This document shows positions 11,801-24,461 of a stretch of DNA of 64,000 nucleotides, one piece after another. Where the stretch lies: positions 1,736,001-1,800,000 of the forward strand of contig NW_025408681.1 in assembly GCF_020360975.1 (NCBI RefSeq), read 5' to 3'. The translations under genes and the position numbers were made by a program. The DNA is from Hirsutella rhossiliensis. Taxonomy: Eukaryota; Ascomycota; Sordariomycetes; Hypocreales; Ophiocordycipitaceae. The notes beneath the pieces were generated by a model that did no database searches, had not been told where the DNA came from, and saw only the letters and a program-made list of their open reading frames with translations. Position 1 is the stretch's first letter; each line of letters begins with the position of its first letter.

Positions 11801-14800
11801 CTGTTGCTTCAACCTTTGACAGAAGTCGCGTGTCCACATACAGGATATACTCCAACGCCTCGTTCAACGCCGGCGGCAGCACGGTCCGCCGCGTGGTGCC
11901 TCGACAAAGACGGTGTCTGTAGATTGTAGGCAGCCAGAACACGTGTATGTGCGCGCCGGTAAAGGTCGACGGAGCGGCACACGCGACACGGCTTTCGCCG
12001 CCGGCCTGGTTAGTCCTTGCTCGGGGGAGCACGGTAACGTGGCACATGTAGGGCGGTGGTGGTTGCACACTGCACGGATTCTAATCGTCAACTCGCCGGC
12101 AAAAGTGTTGGGAGTGTGTCCGCGTCTGTTGTCTTGGGAGAGCGCGGGCAGAGGAGCGGCGTCCAACTTCCCCTCTACGCACAAGATATATACATGAGCA
12201 AGACAGACAGGAGCAAAAAGCATCGAGGCCTGGGACCAATCCCGTGGTCGCCATGAGACATCATTGGTAACGGCTCCTCCACATCGCGAGGGTGCCCTTT
12301 TCCCCCCGGGGAGGAGGCCGGTTGGAAGGCCTTGCAAGTCTCGAGACACCGCGTATCGCCACAAGCGCTTCCGGGGAGGTGAAAAGAAGGAACGAGAAGA
12401 AAGGCCAGTGCCTGTCCCGGCAGCCGCAGCGGTCTGCATTCATTTCTCCGCCACCCCGGGCGGGCCCCCGAGACGACGATGCTTGCCGATGCCGTTGGTC
12501 GGTATACGACGGAGGTGGTCAGAAGAAGAAAAAGGGTGGATATCAGACAAAAGGAAAAAAAGGGGAAAAGGAAAAGAAAAAGAGATTGATCAACCGCGGG
12601 AAGAGCTGTTGCTACAGCACACAATGCCCACCCAAAGTTTTTAGATGGAAGCGGGTCGAGGCGCTCCCTGTCCGGCTGGCCTTGCATTCAACCATTCCAT
12701 TGGCCCGTAGCCGATCATCCCAAAGGGCGGGTTCGAGTCAAGGCAGTCGGTTTCCGCCCCCTGGCGCGGATGGGGCTTCCGGTGCTGATGTCCAGGGGGG
12801 GTGAAGTAGGTGAAGCCAGGGGTTATGCAGTACAAGAGAGCTTGTGGGAAACGTGGTCCTGGTCGATTAGAGGCTGCGTTATATGACGGATGAGTTGAAA
12901 AAGAGAAATAAAGGGAAAAATCTTTAATTCGAGATTTCTAGATTTTCTCCTCCTTCTCGGAGCATGGCTAAAGATGGGGAAAAGAGAAGCCATGCAGAAT
13001 GGCACCATATTAAACGTGCATGTGCGGATACGGAGCAGGGGGAGTGTGCGTGGTTCCGTTTATCCCTCGTGGTGGCTCATGGGGTGAAGCTCTCGCCGGC
13101 ACTTGGACGTCACGCCAGGGATTGGGCAGTGAGAGGGAATGGCGAGTCGCCTCTTTTGGGACATGGCAAACTACGAAGCGAGGGAGGGGAGGCTGTTGCC
13201 ATGAAAAAAACCCTGGGCACGGAAAGGCAACCTTGGAGGGACGAGGAGTGTCTCTTTTCTCGTAGACAAGAGCTGTCTACGGGCTCTCCGAGTCGTTTAG
13301 TGTCCGAAGCAGGCACGTCGACCATTGCTGCGACGGGTGAGCCTGGACTTCACCAAGTAGATATCAAATACGGAGCAGAAACATGTTCATTATTCGCAGT
13401 GTAAACGGACCGTCGGGCTGCGTCCAACGTCTAAATTCAAAAACGGAACCGTATCGTGTATGGGGCACCGAAGAACCAAGCTTCATTACTCTCCAAGACC
13501 CGAAATATCGTGGTCACGTAACTAAAAAGGAAAAATCGATAAAATCTTTCTTCCATCTCCATGAATCGAAGAAGAAAGGAAAAAAGAGAAAAAATTCCAT
13601 GTCGTGTACGGATGGGTCCGTCTTGCCAAGGTGGGGACCGGCAGTCCTGGCCTCAAGCGGATGATCACCCGGCCAGGCCCATCCAGGCCGTCAAATCCTC
13701 TCTGGCCGCCTAGCTCTAGCGCCGGCGGTGTGCGCGCGCTTGCTCGCGTGGGCGTCTTCGACAGATTCCCACTCACCTACAGCAGTAAGATTGTGGCCAC
13801 CCCCTCTCCCCTCTCTCCTCCGCCCCCCAGCGGTGTGGGGACTGGCACGTTTCTGGAGGCTGGGTGACTAGGCCTCTGCCTCTCTTCATGACACGGCCAA
13901 ATGAGCCTTCGCTGATAGGAGGGGGGGGGTCGAAGCGGATCGCTTGACCGAGTGTGACCATGGGTGTGATTTGAAGGCGCCGGATATACTTTCAATGGTT
14001 AAAAGCCTCACGGCCCAACCGGACCGGCCAAAGGGGAAAGCAAGGGGGAGCCAACGGCAGCAATAACGGCGCGAGAGAGTCACGCGACAACAGGCCCCCC
14101 CGCGCGACGAGACCCTGAAATCGCGTGCCATGCCATCAGGCTCGCTCTCTCGTCCTCCTCGGCGTTGTGTGGAGGGCTGACGAAGCTAGTTCGTCGACAC
14201 CGAGAGCTTGCGTAGCAAATCGCCGCGCGGGCACTTGGGGTTTAGACGAGGCGTTTCTGCGTGTCTTGGACCCCATGAAAAGGGGCACGTTGGATGGAGC
14301 CCGTGACGGGAGGCACGATTAATGGGAACCGAGGGCGTTCGTTCGTAGGTGGTCGCCGGCCGACTCGGACAAAATCGCCGAAGAATCATGTAGTGTGTCC
14401 TGTAATATCAGGAGCTCATCTGCGTGCACGATCAAGTCAAGTCACGGCCCCACGCGCGTCGGCTGGAGGGGACAGGCGGCGGCATGAACGATTCACGTGG
14501 GCTCCTCCCATTCTCCAGCATGGCGACTCATTGCCTCCTCCCCGCAAAGCATCACCCTGTCGTCATCCGTTGTGTCGGAGATCAAGAGAAGTTGACGTCG
14601 TGCGCTGGGGTCAGGCCTCGCGATTCATGCCTCCCCCCGGCCTCCCGACCCACAGCCACCTAGATCAGACCAGATTTGGCAGCCTCTTGATGTCGGGCCG
14701 CCGTGCATGGACGAGGAAGAGGCGAGAAGGAACAAACTCCAAAGGCGGGCTAGATCTACGTGCAGGCCGCATGAGCCGGACGTGGAGTCGGTGTTCCGGC

Positions 14801-17800
14801 TCCGATACCGTTCCGGAGCACCCGACCGGCCGGAAGCCGACTGTCTGACGGTGGTCTTTCCGGAAGGCGAACCTGTCTTGCCCCGCAAGTGCCGTTTACC
14901 TCGACTACATCATCCTCGTCGGCAACAGTCCCATGTGAGACAGGTGGAAACAAACGACAGAGTAGAGCGGATGAGCAAGGGCAATCGTACGAATATTCTC
15001 TTTCCTTCGCCGAATATATTTTTACCATGCTCTGTTGTCCATCGAGCGCCACACTCTTTCTACAAGAAACAAGGAGAGTAAGCCCCTGGCCACATGACAG
15101 TCATGGGGCATAGCCACTGCTTCTGACAAGGAGCAGCCCTCGACCGACAGCGTGGGTGGCTGGGATGATTCGTGTCAATAGGCGAGATTGACCAGGCCGG
15201 AGGGCGATGTGCGGGAAACGGTCCGAACAATTGGCCATCCTTCTCCACGGCCCATTTACCAGGTCTAGGTTGGAGTCTGTGACGGACGGTTTATCCTTTG
15301 ACTATGCACCCCTCCCCCTGGCTCTATGAATAGAATGTAGAGTGTCATGGAATACTGGAAGATGGGACAAACGATTTTACAAGAAAATAATATTCATTAA
15401 GTTATTATTTCAGTTTATTTTAGAGTACTTGGTCTCGATCAACGACCTGCGCACTTCCGTCGCCCTCTTCCGCCGGAGTCCCTCCCCACCTCGGGTTGTC
15501 TGAGCGAATCTTGACTTCATCGTGCGGCACGGCAGCGCAACCCGCCGCGAGCGGTGAAGGCTTTAAACTGTCACACATCCAGACATACATGCGCCCTCTC
15601 AGCCTCGCGCGCAGCACAGCCAACGGGTACATACAGGCAAAGTAACGAAAAAGACCAAAAAGATGCGGTAGGCCCAAGAGGTGACCTGCTACAGTGGATG
15701 CCGTGTCATGGCGAGCCCAGCATCTCCGTGCATTATGTACGTACATGCGTGCTTGCTTCCTCGGCTCGCCTCTCACTGGATTACATACTGTTCGGTATCC
15801 CGCAGCAGTTGCATGTGCCCGACTTATTATCGTGCCTGAGGAAAGCCCGGGAGCCACAAGCGACTTCCTAGTTGCTTCTCCCCTTCGAGGCCTGTTAGTG
15901 TCTCCCTCGGGCGACGCCCAATTTCTGCCATCGACGCGTCCTGTCTTGCGGGAAGCTCCACCGCGACGTTGCCAACTCATCCCTCCGTTCGCCGCCGAAG
16001 GAGCAGCAGCGGCGCGGGGTGCTGTTGGCCTCGGTTGTTGGTCGCGTGGTGCCTCGTGCGTGGATCTGTAGCATGCTGCCTGCCCCCGTGATGGTGAGCA
16101 TAGCCCGGAGGCGGCGTCCGCAAGTGGTAGCAAATCACCATTACCCGGAATAGCTGCAGCGGCTGAAAACCAGCGCTAGAGTGATTGGAAGATGGCCGAG
16201 CAACGGAAAACCGTCAGCCAAAGGCCCGAAAGGTCTCGCCGTCAGCTCCGCGGGCGGGAATCCGAGCGCCGCGCCGTTGAGTCACATAAAAAGTCCCTGG
16301 AAACTCTCTGCGCGACGGGGGATGGTCGGACGCTCACCTCGGCTCGGGCAGGGCAGTGGCGAGCAGCGGCGTCACGATTGATTGAGCGCTGCGACTACAG
16401 TGCTCGGCAGAATTTACACATGGTGGTTTCTTCGATATGGTGCTGATGCTGGTGCTGACGCGCCGTCGGAATCTTCCATATTTAAATCGACATCTAATTA
16501 TCTACCTTTGTCTCGAGTATATCACAGGTACAGCATGTAGTACGTGGACGACGACACCTCGCCGAGCACGAGCAGCAAGACGGCCCACGCTCCGGTCAGC
16601 GACGCATCCTCGGCCCGGGAGGTGTGGACCGCATGCAAGAAGGCTTGGTGGGTGCGCAACCATCATGTCAAACGCTCGGGGGACCCGGGCCTCCCATCCG
16701 ACAACGCAGCTCCGGACGGTGGTCCGGCCGAGAGACGGCACCGGGGGCACAAGCATTGGTCATGGACTCATGATGCGCGATAGAGCTAGTGTACCTAGAC
16801 GGCCTGCTTGGAAATGCACGCAGGCCAAGCATCGACAGAGATGTGAGATGCATCACGACCCGGCGCCTCGGGCAGCCATGAAGTCACGGTGCATGCCGCC
16901 TCCGCCTTTGATTCTGACGGCAAGGTTTGGGGTTATTGGGGGGTGGAAAGGGCATGTCAGGGGCGACCATGTACGGTTATCGACGTCCTCGTGATGCTGG
17001 GCAGCCGGGTCCGTACGGAGAGGGGGCGTCCGGTCGAGTTTGGGCATCGGGCGGCACCGAAGAAATCTTTCATGTGAAGAGTTGGGGGCGGAAAAGCCGC
17101 TCCAAGACAAATAATAGATTAAAAGAATAAAAGAGGGGATTAAATCGATAATTGGGTGGGTCCGCATCGGCGACAGGTACCGCTGTGGGTGGTGTGGCTC
17201 TGCCAGTGGCTGCAGATGTGCCCATGTCTCACGCCGCCTGGGCTTGCAAAAGCGGGTCTGGCACGTTGCGGGAGAAGGCTTCTGGAAGGGCTGGAGCCTT
17301 TGCTTGGCCATGCACGCGCGCCACCTGCCTGTCCGGGGCAAGCCGCTGATGGTGCTGTGCGGCAAGATTTGCCCACAATAATCTGGCTCCGGCACACACG
17401 CACAAGCCACAGGCGTGTATTTACGTACCCATCTTCGTACTCGGTACTCCATACAGAGCAAGACGCCTCTTCACCCATTGCCTCTGCCAAATACGCTCTC
17501 GTCGGCACCAGAAGAAGAAAACGGTCGGCGGCCCCCGCCTCCTCATCACACGGCACGCAGCCGTTGCTGCTGCTGGCTGACAATCGACGACAGGTTGCGA
17601 TTGGGCCCCGCCGTCACGTCAGACCTGAACATGACACGCACGGCGGGCGCACGTGGTGACGATTGACGGCTCAAAACAAAAGTGCAGTGCTGCAGCTCGC
17701 CAGAAGCCGACAATCATTCCCGACGGGGAAATGCTCGCTCGGCCGCGCACCCCTATTTGGGCCATGGGTGTGGTTGAGAGCCCCCTTGTTCCAGAGCAGG

Positions 17801-18538
17801 CAGGCCTCGGCATTTATGACGTATGGGTCGGCGCCCCGCTCCCAAACAAGCCAAAGGGGGAAAAAAGGCATCTCGATGCAGAGCTACTCGATCGCGTCGT
17901 CTTTTCGTCACCAGGTCGCGTGCCACCTTTTTTTTTGGCTTGGTTTTCCCATGCTGCATTCAAGGAGCCCGTGATGAGTTTGGTATGCGGCCGTCGGCCC
18001 GACGACGAGGACGGGGAGAGAGAGAGGGCCGCAAACGTTGACCAGATGGCGGTGTCTCTCTCCCACTCTCATTAGCAACTGTGAACGGGAGGCCACGCCA
18101 ACTCTAAACACAAACAAGACGGGGATGTGTGAATAAAAATAACAACTTACCATTATTCTGTTATTCCACACCTTTTCCATTTCAATTCCTTCTTTCCAGA
18201 TTTGTTTCATTCCCCGGGATGCGCCCTCCCCGGTCCTGGCGCGTCCCCGGGGCTTCACTGGCCGACCTTGGCCGATAAATGCACGGCCTGCCCGGGCCCC
18301 CGTGGGTCGTGCGCCCGACAGGTCCCGACAGCTTTGCCGCTCGGCCGAGCAAAAGGCGAGAAATGAAACCCCGCGGAATAGATATTCTGTGTCCTCGGTG
18401 AGCAGCTGGAAACACATGTCCCGACGTCAACCCGCCCGGGAGAACACGAGTGCACAGAGGAGCGTTGAAACGGCACACGAGGCCAAACCGTCGATCGCTG
18501 CGCTGCTTGTCTCCAGGGCCCGATATCTGGCCGCTTCC

Positions 18539-18592
18539 AGGCAGCAGCAGCAGCAGCAGCAGCAACAGCAACAGCAGCAGCAGCAGCAGCAT
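18539..18592. repeat. CAG/CAA trinucleotide microsatellite
   Basis: About eighteen CAG or CAA units in a row. On the plus strand one frame would encode polyglutamine, but the surrounding frame (18302-18865) shows no other protein-like feature, so I treat the repeat as non-coding. Confidence 0.85.
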
Positions 18593-19862
18593 CACAAGCT
18601 TGTCCCCTCCCACCTCCCACACACACACCCCCGCAATCCCGCATCCGGTTCCCGCATTCCATCCTCGTCCGTCTCCACCAAAAGAAAACACCTCGCCTCC
18701 TCCACCACCACCTGGCACCTCTATCGAAGGAGGAGAGGGGAAAAAACCCCTTTCGAGGCAGCGGCATCATGTGCCGCCGACTGGGCTCCTGTGCCCCGTC
18801 CACGGTCACAAGCAACCGAGCCTACCTTTCCGCGGGTAGCTCTTGTAGACAAGATTGTAGTCTGAGCGAAAGCCAGTTTTTAGCCATCTTGTGCGCGTGC
18901 CGTTTTATTTCTCTTCAACTACAGGACAGTGCTGTACGTCCGTGATAAGACGTCCACAAACAGGGCATAGGTAGTCAAGCTTTCGAGGCCATCTGAATGC
19001 TGCCATGTGAGCCTCTTGACGAGTACCCAAGCCCCCACCCCGTCCGAGGCCCCGTCTACCGTCTCCCGAGCGGGGGGGGGGGGGAAACAAGGTACCAGCA
19101 CGGCGCCGAGGAGCGGCTACTGCCAGCTCACTTGCCGCCTGCATCGGTACAGTAAAGCAGAGTACAGTAGTAGGTATACGCCTACGCCCTCCTTGCATTC
19201 ATTCTCGCCCCGCGCCTCTGAACGCTTCCGGAGAGCCTTTTCTGCCTCTTCCCGGCACCCTCCAACAGCCTCTGCCGGGGGACGGAACAGGGTCGACCTC
19301 GAGCTATCCGGGTTGTATGTATGAATGCCTCGCTACCGTCTCCATTCCGCCTTTTTCCCGTACCGCCCTTGGTTCGTGGATGAGCAGGGGAATGTACAGT
19401 GAGCCCATTCATCACCACCCAAAACGACAACAACAATAACAACAACACACACACACGCCAGCGCATACACCACACACGCGCCCTCGCTAGCTCCCCCTCT
19501 CGCCTCGCACACCCCCTCCCTTCGCTGTCCTCGCGCTAACCGTGTATCATCCAGTCAGTTGAGCCGTGATTGATTGACGTGATCTTGTGCCCTGCAAAAG
19601 ACTGCGAGGACAGTCCCGAGAGACCGCCGGGTCCCGATCTTCGATCTACTTCCCCCAGCAAGCAAGGGAAAACAGGCTTTGTCGACCAATTCAAACAGTC
19701 GTCAAACGGTCCTCCTGACAACATGGAACTGGCTGCAGGAGGACCACGTCGCCGAGCTCCCCCGTGATTGCTCACGATGTGACGACACAACGTGCTGCAC
19801 CTCGAATGTCTTGTCCACCACCCGCCGCCTGCCTCGTCCTTTGATTCGGGCGTGCGTGTGTG

Positions 19863-19892
19863 TGCGTGTCGGTGCGTGTCGGTGCGTGTCGG
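19863..19892. repeat. 10-bp tandem repeat, three copies
   Basis: The unit TGCGTGTCGG is present three times head to tail. Short minisatellite-like tract in non-coding DNA. Confidence 0.75.
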
Positions 19893-21120
19893 TGCCCTCT
19901 TGATCGCCGCCCGCGCGCCGCCTGACCGGGTTGCCTTACCTAAGCCAACCAACTACGTACTGTAACTGTCTTTCGGGAAAATCGCAATCGCATCCCTGAT
20001 CGATCCAGTCCCGTCCAAGTCAACTCTCCCTCCCCGCTTGTCTGTCGGTCCGAGATGCCGTCGACCACCTCTCATCCCCCCCCTAGGAACATCACGGGCG
20101 ACCCCAAGCTCCGCCGGTAGCGACAGAGTGAATCAACCCGGCTGCACTTGAATGATTCATTCACTTGAGCCATTGCAGCCCAGAGCTCAATCGGCCCTAC
20201 GTTCCGGCGTCCAGCAAATCCAGAGGTAGCCTTTGTTAGGCAAAAGCCTAATCCTCTTGTCCAAACGGCTGTTTGCGCTTCAGCCATTCATTCCTCGACT
20301 CGCCATCATCCAATGTCGATGCCATGTGACTCGTCCGAGACGCACCTCCTCCCCATCAAACAATCATCACTTCCACTGTCACGAGCGCCTCTACGGCCAT
20401 GGCTTGCGTCTGCGTGCCTTCGCAAACTTCTCTTTTTAGATGTAAACTTCTTTTTGGGGGCGAAACCATCAATCTTTTGGTGGCCTATTGCCCTTCTCCC
20501 CTTCCCTGCCCAACTGGCCTTCCAGTGGGAAGTCGTCATTATCCATCCCCGCTTCCCCATTTTTGGTGGCTCGCTGCCTCTGTGCCCGCTCGCCTCCCGT
20601 CTGAGGGATCATACCTTCTCGCCTTTCTGCCCAACGGCGCCCCTGGGGGCATAGTCCGCGTCTTGATCCCTCAATGGTCCATAAAGTACACACTACCAAT
20701 AGCTTCGTATCGGCCAAAATACATGAACGCGTGAGCTCCCGTGGGAGGTGGCGGTGAAAAAGCCACCAACGTCAGACCTTGGTATCATCGGAAAGAAACG
20801 CCGCGCAAAGTGCAGAACCAAAAACAAACAATGAGGACTCCCTGTCGAGGGGTCCCTTTCCTTCATGTATCCCGAGCGAGCGCGTGATGCTGGCAAGCTG
20901 GATCATGGTATTAAGTGAGAAAATCGTGACCTTTTTCCGCGGCCATCACAGCACAGAGCCGTGCCGCAGCCAAGATTGCGTTGCGAGCGAAGAGAGTTTT
21001 GTACGCCTTTGAGATATACACGGCGAGGTTGCCAAGTGGCATCGCCAGTCGAAATCTGCTTTCGTCTTGTGAGGACTTTGATGTAACTGCCGTGGTATCG
21101 TGTCATTTTATTAACAAGCT

Positions 21121-22904
21121 TCACCAGCCCTTGGAATGGTATCCGTGAAGCGCCTCCCTGGAGAAGTACTGGTTCCAGCTGGTGGCGTCGTCGTCCTCAG
21201 CCTTCTTCAGGCAGGGCTTCTCCGGGAATTGCTTCAAGTTGGCCACGTCATGCGAAGTGTGGCGCCGTTTCAAGACCGCGTTGGCCGTCGACGATTTTTG
21301 CTGGCGCTCCCAAAGGAGATGGCGTCGGAGGGACTCGGTCAACTCCGTGGCGAGCATGTTCCGGCGCGTGGTGCGCGGCGAGAGGGCAGCCTGAGCCGAG
21401 GCGCGGCTGACCGTGACGGCAATGGGTTGAGCGGTCGATCGAGGGATTTCGCTGATGGGCTTCAACGTCGAGTGATGCGTGCCCTTCATCATGAGGGGGG
21501 CCTCGTCCGAGTCGTTGGGGGAGCCGCCCAGCGACGGGGCACTCGGTCCTGCGCGCGACCTGGGGATGGCAGACGTCGACTGCGAAGCATGGTTGCCCAG
21601 GTTCTTGGCTCGCTCGTTTTGCGCCAACATGAGGGTGATGAGCGATGGTCGCGAAGTCAGGTTGGCCTTGGACGGAACGCGCTGGAAAAACTTGTCGTCG
21701 ACGCTCGACTTGCCGCTGTCCTCGACCGAGTCCTCCCAGTCGGATGAGTCGTCGTCATCATCAATGGCACTCTCATCGACGTACTCGGTGTCGGAGTCGA
21801 CGGCTGGGTCGCTCTGGCCAATGGTGTAAGTCGCGACATGGTTGCTAAAAGACGTCTGCTTCTTGGGCGCCCCTAGGCCAGAGGCGGGTCGCGGGGAGAG
21901 AAAGGCACTCTTGAGGGAGCCCTCTTCTTCGGAGGAACCACCGATCTGAAACATTGGCTTCTTGCCGGCGACGGCGGGGATGGGCTTCAGGTTCTCGACG
22001 CTCTGGCCCTGCTCGCTTGGCGAGCAAGATCCTCCGAGAGCAAACTTGGCCGGCTGCTTCTTAGGCTGCACAAGCCGAGGGGCGGGAGAAGAGCTGGGCT
22101 CGGGAATGGTGACGTCGGACGCGGGGGCTTGGAGGTACTGGGAGAAGATGGAGGTCCGGGAAGGGGAGAATCCTCGGACGACATTGGTGGCCTGCTGGGG
22201 TAGCGGCGAAGGGTGCGAAGCCTCCGAATGGTGGTCCGAGTTCTTGGACGGCGACTGCGACTCGGTGGTGGTCGAGCCAGAGCGTTCAAAGGCTGGGGCC
22301 ACCGGGAGAGGTAGGCTCTTGTGCGGCGGCATGGGGATAGAGGTTTGCGTGGGTGCAGAGAGCGGTGTCTTGTCCTTGACAATCGACACAATCATCTTCT
22401 CGAAGTCGTCGGAGCTAATGTGGCGGTCTCGCTTGCTTCGGCTGCTGGTCGACGAGTCGAGTCTTCGTATCCTGGGGCGGATCTCGAGAGGCGCGGATAC
22501 GGAGGTGAACTCGACAGCCTCGTCGTCATGGAGCGACTCGACGCTTCCAGAGAGCTCGGGGACCTCGGGCAGCTTGGTCTCGGCAAGGAAGTTTTGGGGC
22601 AGGGCTTGGGTGGTGGTGACGGCTTCGGGAGCGGTGGCTGGGAGGGGTTTGCCTCCGTTGTCAACGAGCTGCTCTCTTTGCCAAAGGCGCCAGCTCAGGT
22701 TTTCAAGTCTGCGGCCCTGTTCAACGGAGTCGGCGCAGCGTGAGAAGACTGCGTTGCGCATGGTCAGCGTCGTGGTCGGAAGGTAGGCCAGCACAGCGAC
22801 ATACCCGTCCACATGCTAAAGAGGTTGGCTGGATTTGCAGTGTCGACCTTGTGGATCACGTTGGCGTCCACGGTCAAGACGTGCGTGTCTAACCTGTAAG
22901 GCAT
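21121..22904 (-). CDS. GATA_AreA/DUF3295 domain protein, Mks1-like regulator group
   Basis: Two exons, 22904-22805 and 22748-21121, joined across a 56-nt intron (donor GTATGT, branch-like GCTGACC, acceptor CAG) give 575 residues. The splice restores the motif LFSMWTVFSRCADS inside the N-terminal domain, which confirms it. Residues about 16-58 match the short helical domain that also precedes the zinc finger of AreA-type nitrogen regulators (GATA_AreA, formerly DUF1752), but no GATA zinc finger is present. From about residue 265 to the end the protein fits DUF3295: short conserved blocks (KFALGGSCS, KKPMFQIGGSSEEE), an acidic SDTEYVDESAIDDDDDSSDWEDS segment, RPSLITLML, TRRNMLATELTESLRRHLLWER and a C-terminal YHSKGW. 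This domain pair is linked to yeast Mks1, a negative regulator in nitrogen and retrograde signalling; I take that as class membership, not proof of role. The gene sits alone between two very long gene-free stretches. Confidence 0.87.
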
Positions 22905-24420
22905 GGCCGCTCGATGGAGCGGGTGTCTGGAGAATCGGGAGGCGGTGGCCGAGGGATGCTCAGCCAGCGGGGCGTGCGTCGTCGGGCAAGGGGAAGGGCG
23001 TAGATGTGTGGTGAGATGCAATCGCCAACTCAAAGGCTTGAGTGGCTTCGATTGTGGGCTGGAGGCGCGAACCAGAGGCAGGCGACGTTGTTTGGCGCGG
23101 CTCTGATGGGTTGTGCTATATCGCGGCGAAGAGAGTGTCGAGGCAGGTGGGGGTTCCTCAGAGCGGGCGCCGAGAATGAGGGAAAGGTGCTAAATGCTCG
23201 CAAAGTCGCTGATATGCAATGTGAAAGGATGAGGAGAGGGAAGAGGGACAACAAGAGCGTGTCTGGGGAAGAGGATGTGGTTATTAAGGTTGGCGTGTTC
23301 TCGGGGAGGCGACTGATGGTGGTGGGATTGGGGGGGGAACCTTAAAGGGAGTCGCGGTGAAGTACATCTGGCTCTTGTAACTCGTGGACCCAACGCCAAC
23401 GAACACAACGAGGAGGCAAGGGCCTGGGCCGGGGGAAGGTGAGGGAGGGCGTGCGGTGGAGAGGGGGTGGGGTGGGGTGGGGGAGGGGTGCGAAATTCTC
23501 TGAATGAGGTCTACGGACACACGTACCTATTCAAGCCTTCCGGTACCCAGCCTCTCTGGGCGCAGGCCGTCATGAATACCGAAGGCGGACCCAGGCACTG
23601 CCTTGGCCTGCTGACAGAAACCCTGGCAAAAAGTCCCACCATATGTACTGTGTACATGCTTCTCAGTACTGCCTGAAGTACCGGCCGCGCCAGCAGGGGG
23701 GGAGCCGTCACCGCAAGGGAATTTGGGGGGAAAGGACAACCCTCTGGGTCGGGGAGCTGCCGGCTGCTCTTGCCAGCTGACCGGACGCAAAAGACGCTTT
23801 TCCCGAAGAGGCACTACTTTTCCTGCGGTCCCCCATGCCCTCGGGCCCCGTATACTGCCCAACATGGAATAGCGAAACTACTTTGCGCTAGTCCTCTTGT
23901 AGCAGCAGTTCTCGCTCTGCACTTGGCCTGGACGGAGAGACCTTTTTGGCAAATACGGCCGTTCAGACGAGGACAGCTCCGTTTGCTTGCCGGCCCTGAA
24001 TCAGCCTCCTCTTCGCAGCCCTGTGGCCCCAGCGCGGTGCGGTCAGTCTTGCCATCATGTGACTGCCGCCACTTTGGGTGCGCGCTTCCGCTTCGGCATG
24101 GCCGCCAATTGGCAGCTATTCTTGAAGGCCGGTTCCGTTGATTGGTAAGGGCTCGTAAGGGCTCTGGAATCTTTGAACAGGTCACGTCGTGCGGCCTTGA
24201 CCGCCGAAAGCTCGTTCAGATGCGTTTCCGTCGTCGGACTTGTGCCGCGGCCGTTCTCCACGCGCACTGCGCCTGTCTTGGTCGTTCCCAGCACGGCACG
24301 GTATCACATTGTCATCTTTTGCTACTGTAAACTGGAATCCTGGGGTCCGACCATGCCCCCCGGTTCTTTCTTATTCTTCAGGCACAGGCTTGCACCGGCT
24401 CGAGACATCAGGTCTCTCTA

Positions 24421-24461
24421 TACACCAGCGGTCTGTACACCAGCGGTCTGTACACCAGCGG
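24421..24461. repeat. 15-bp tandem repeat, 2.7 copies
   Basis: The unit TACACCAGCGGTCTG is perfectly repeated, with a truncated third copy. The unit length is a multiple of three, so it keeps frame if translated, but no credible gene surrounds it. Confidence 0.85.

Larger units (their letters stand above)
8822..21120. other. 12.3-kb stretch without a recognisable gene
   Basis: Between the CHY gene and the 3' end of the GATA_AreA/DUF3295 gene. I read both strands and saw no conserved domain, no credible exon series and no tRNA-like structure. The stretch contains many G or C runs, a CAG/CAA microsatellite (18539-18592), a small GT-rich tandem repeat (19863-19892), and several near-matches to TACGGAGTA (for example 13027 and 13372). 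Open frames of up to 300 codons (10092-10994, minus) have compositions expected by chance in GC-rich DNA. A long untranslated or non-coding RNA cannot be excluded from sequence alone. Confidence 0.55.

Noticed and set aside
15420..16133. Minus-strand open frame of 237 codons
   Set aside because: No motif and no regular hydrophobic pattern; overlapping frames on the other strand are equally open.
18302..18865. Plus-strand frame with a long polyglutamine run
   Set aside because: Only the CAG/CAA repeat looks striking; flanking residues are serine/proline/histidine-rich and match nothing.
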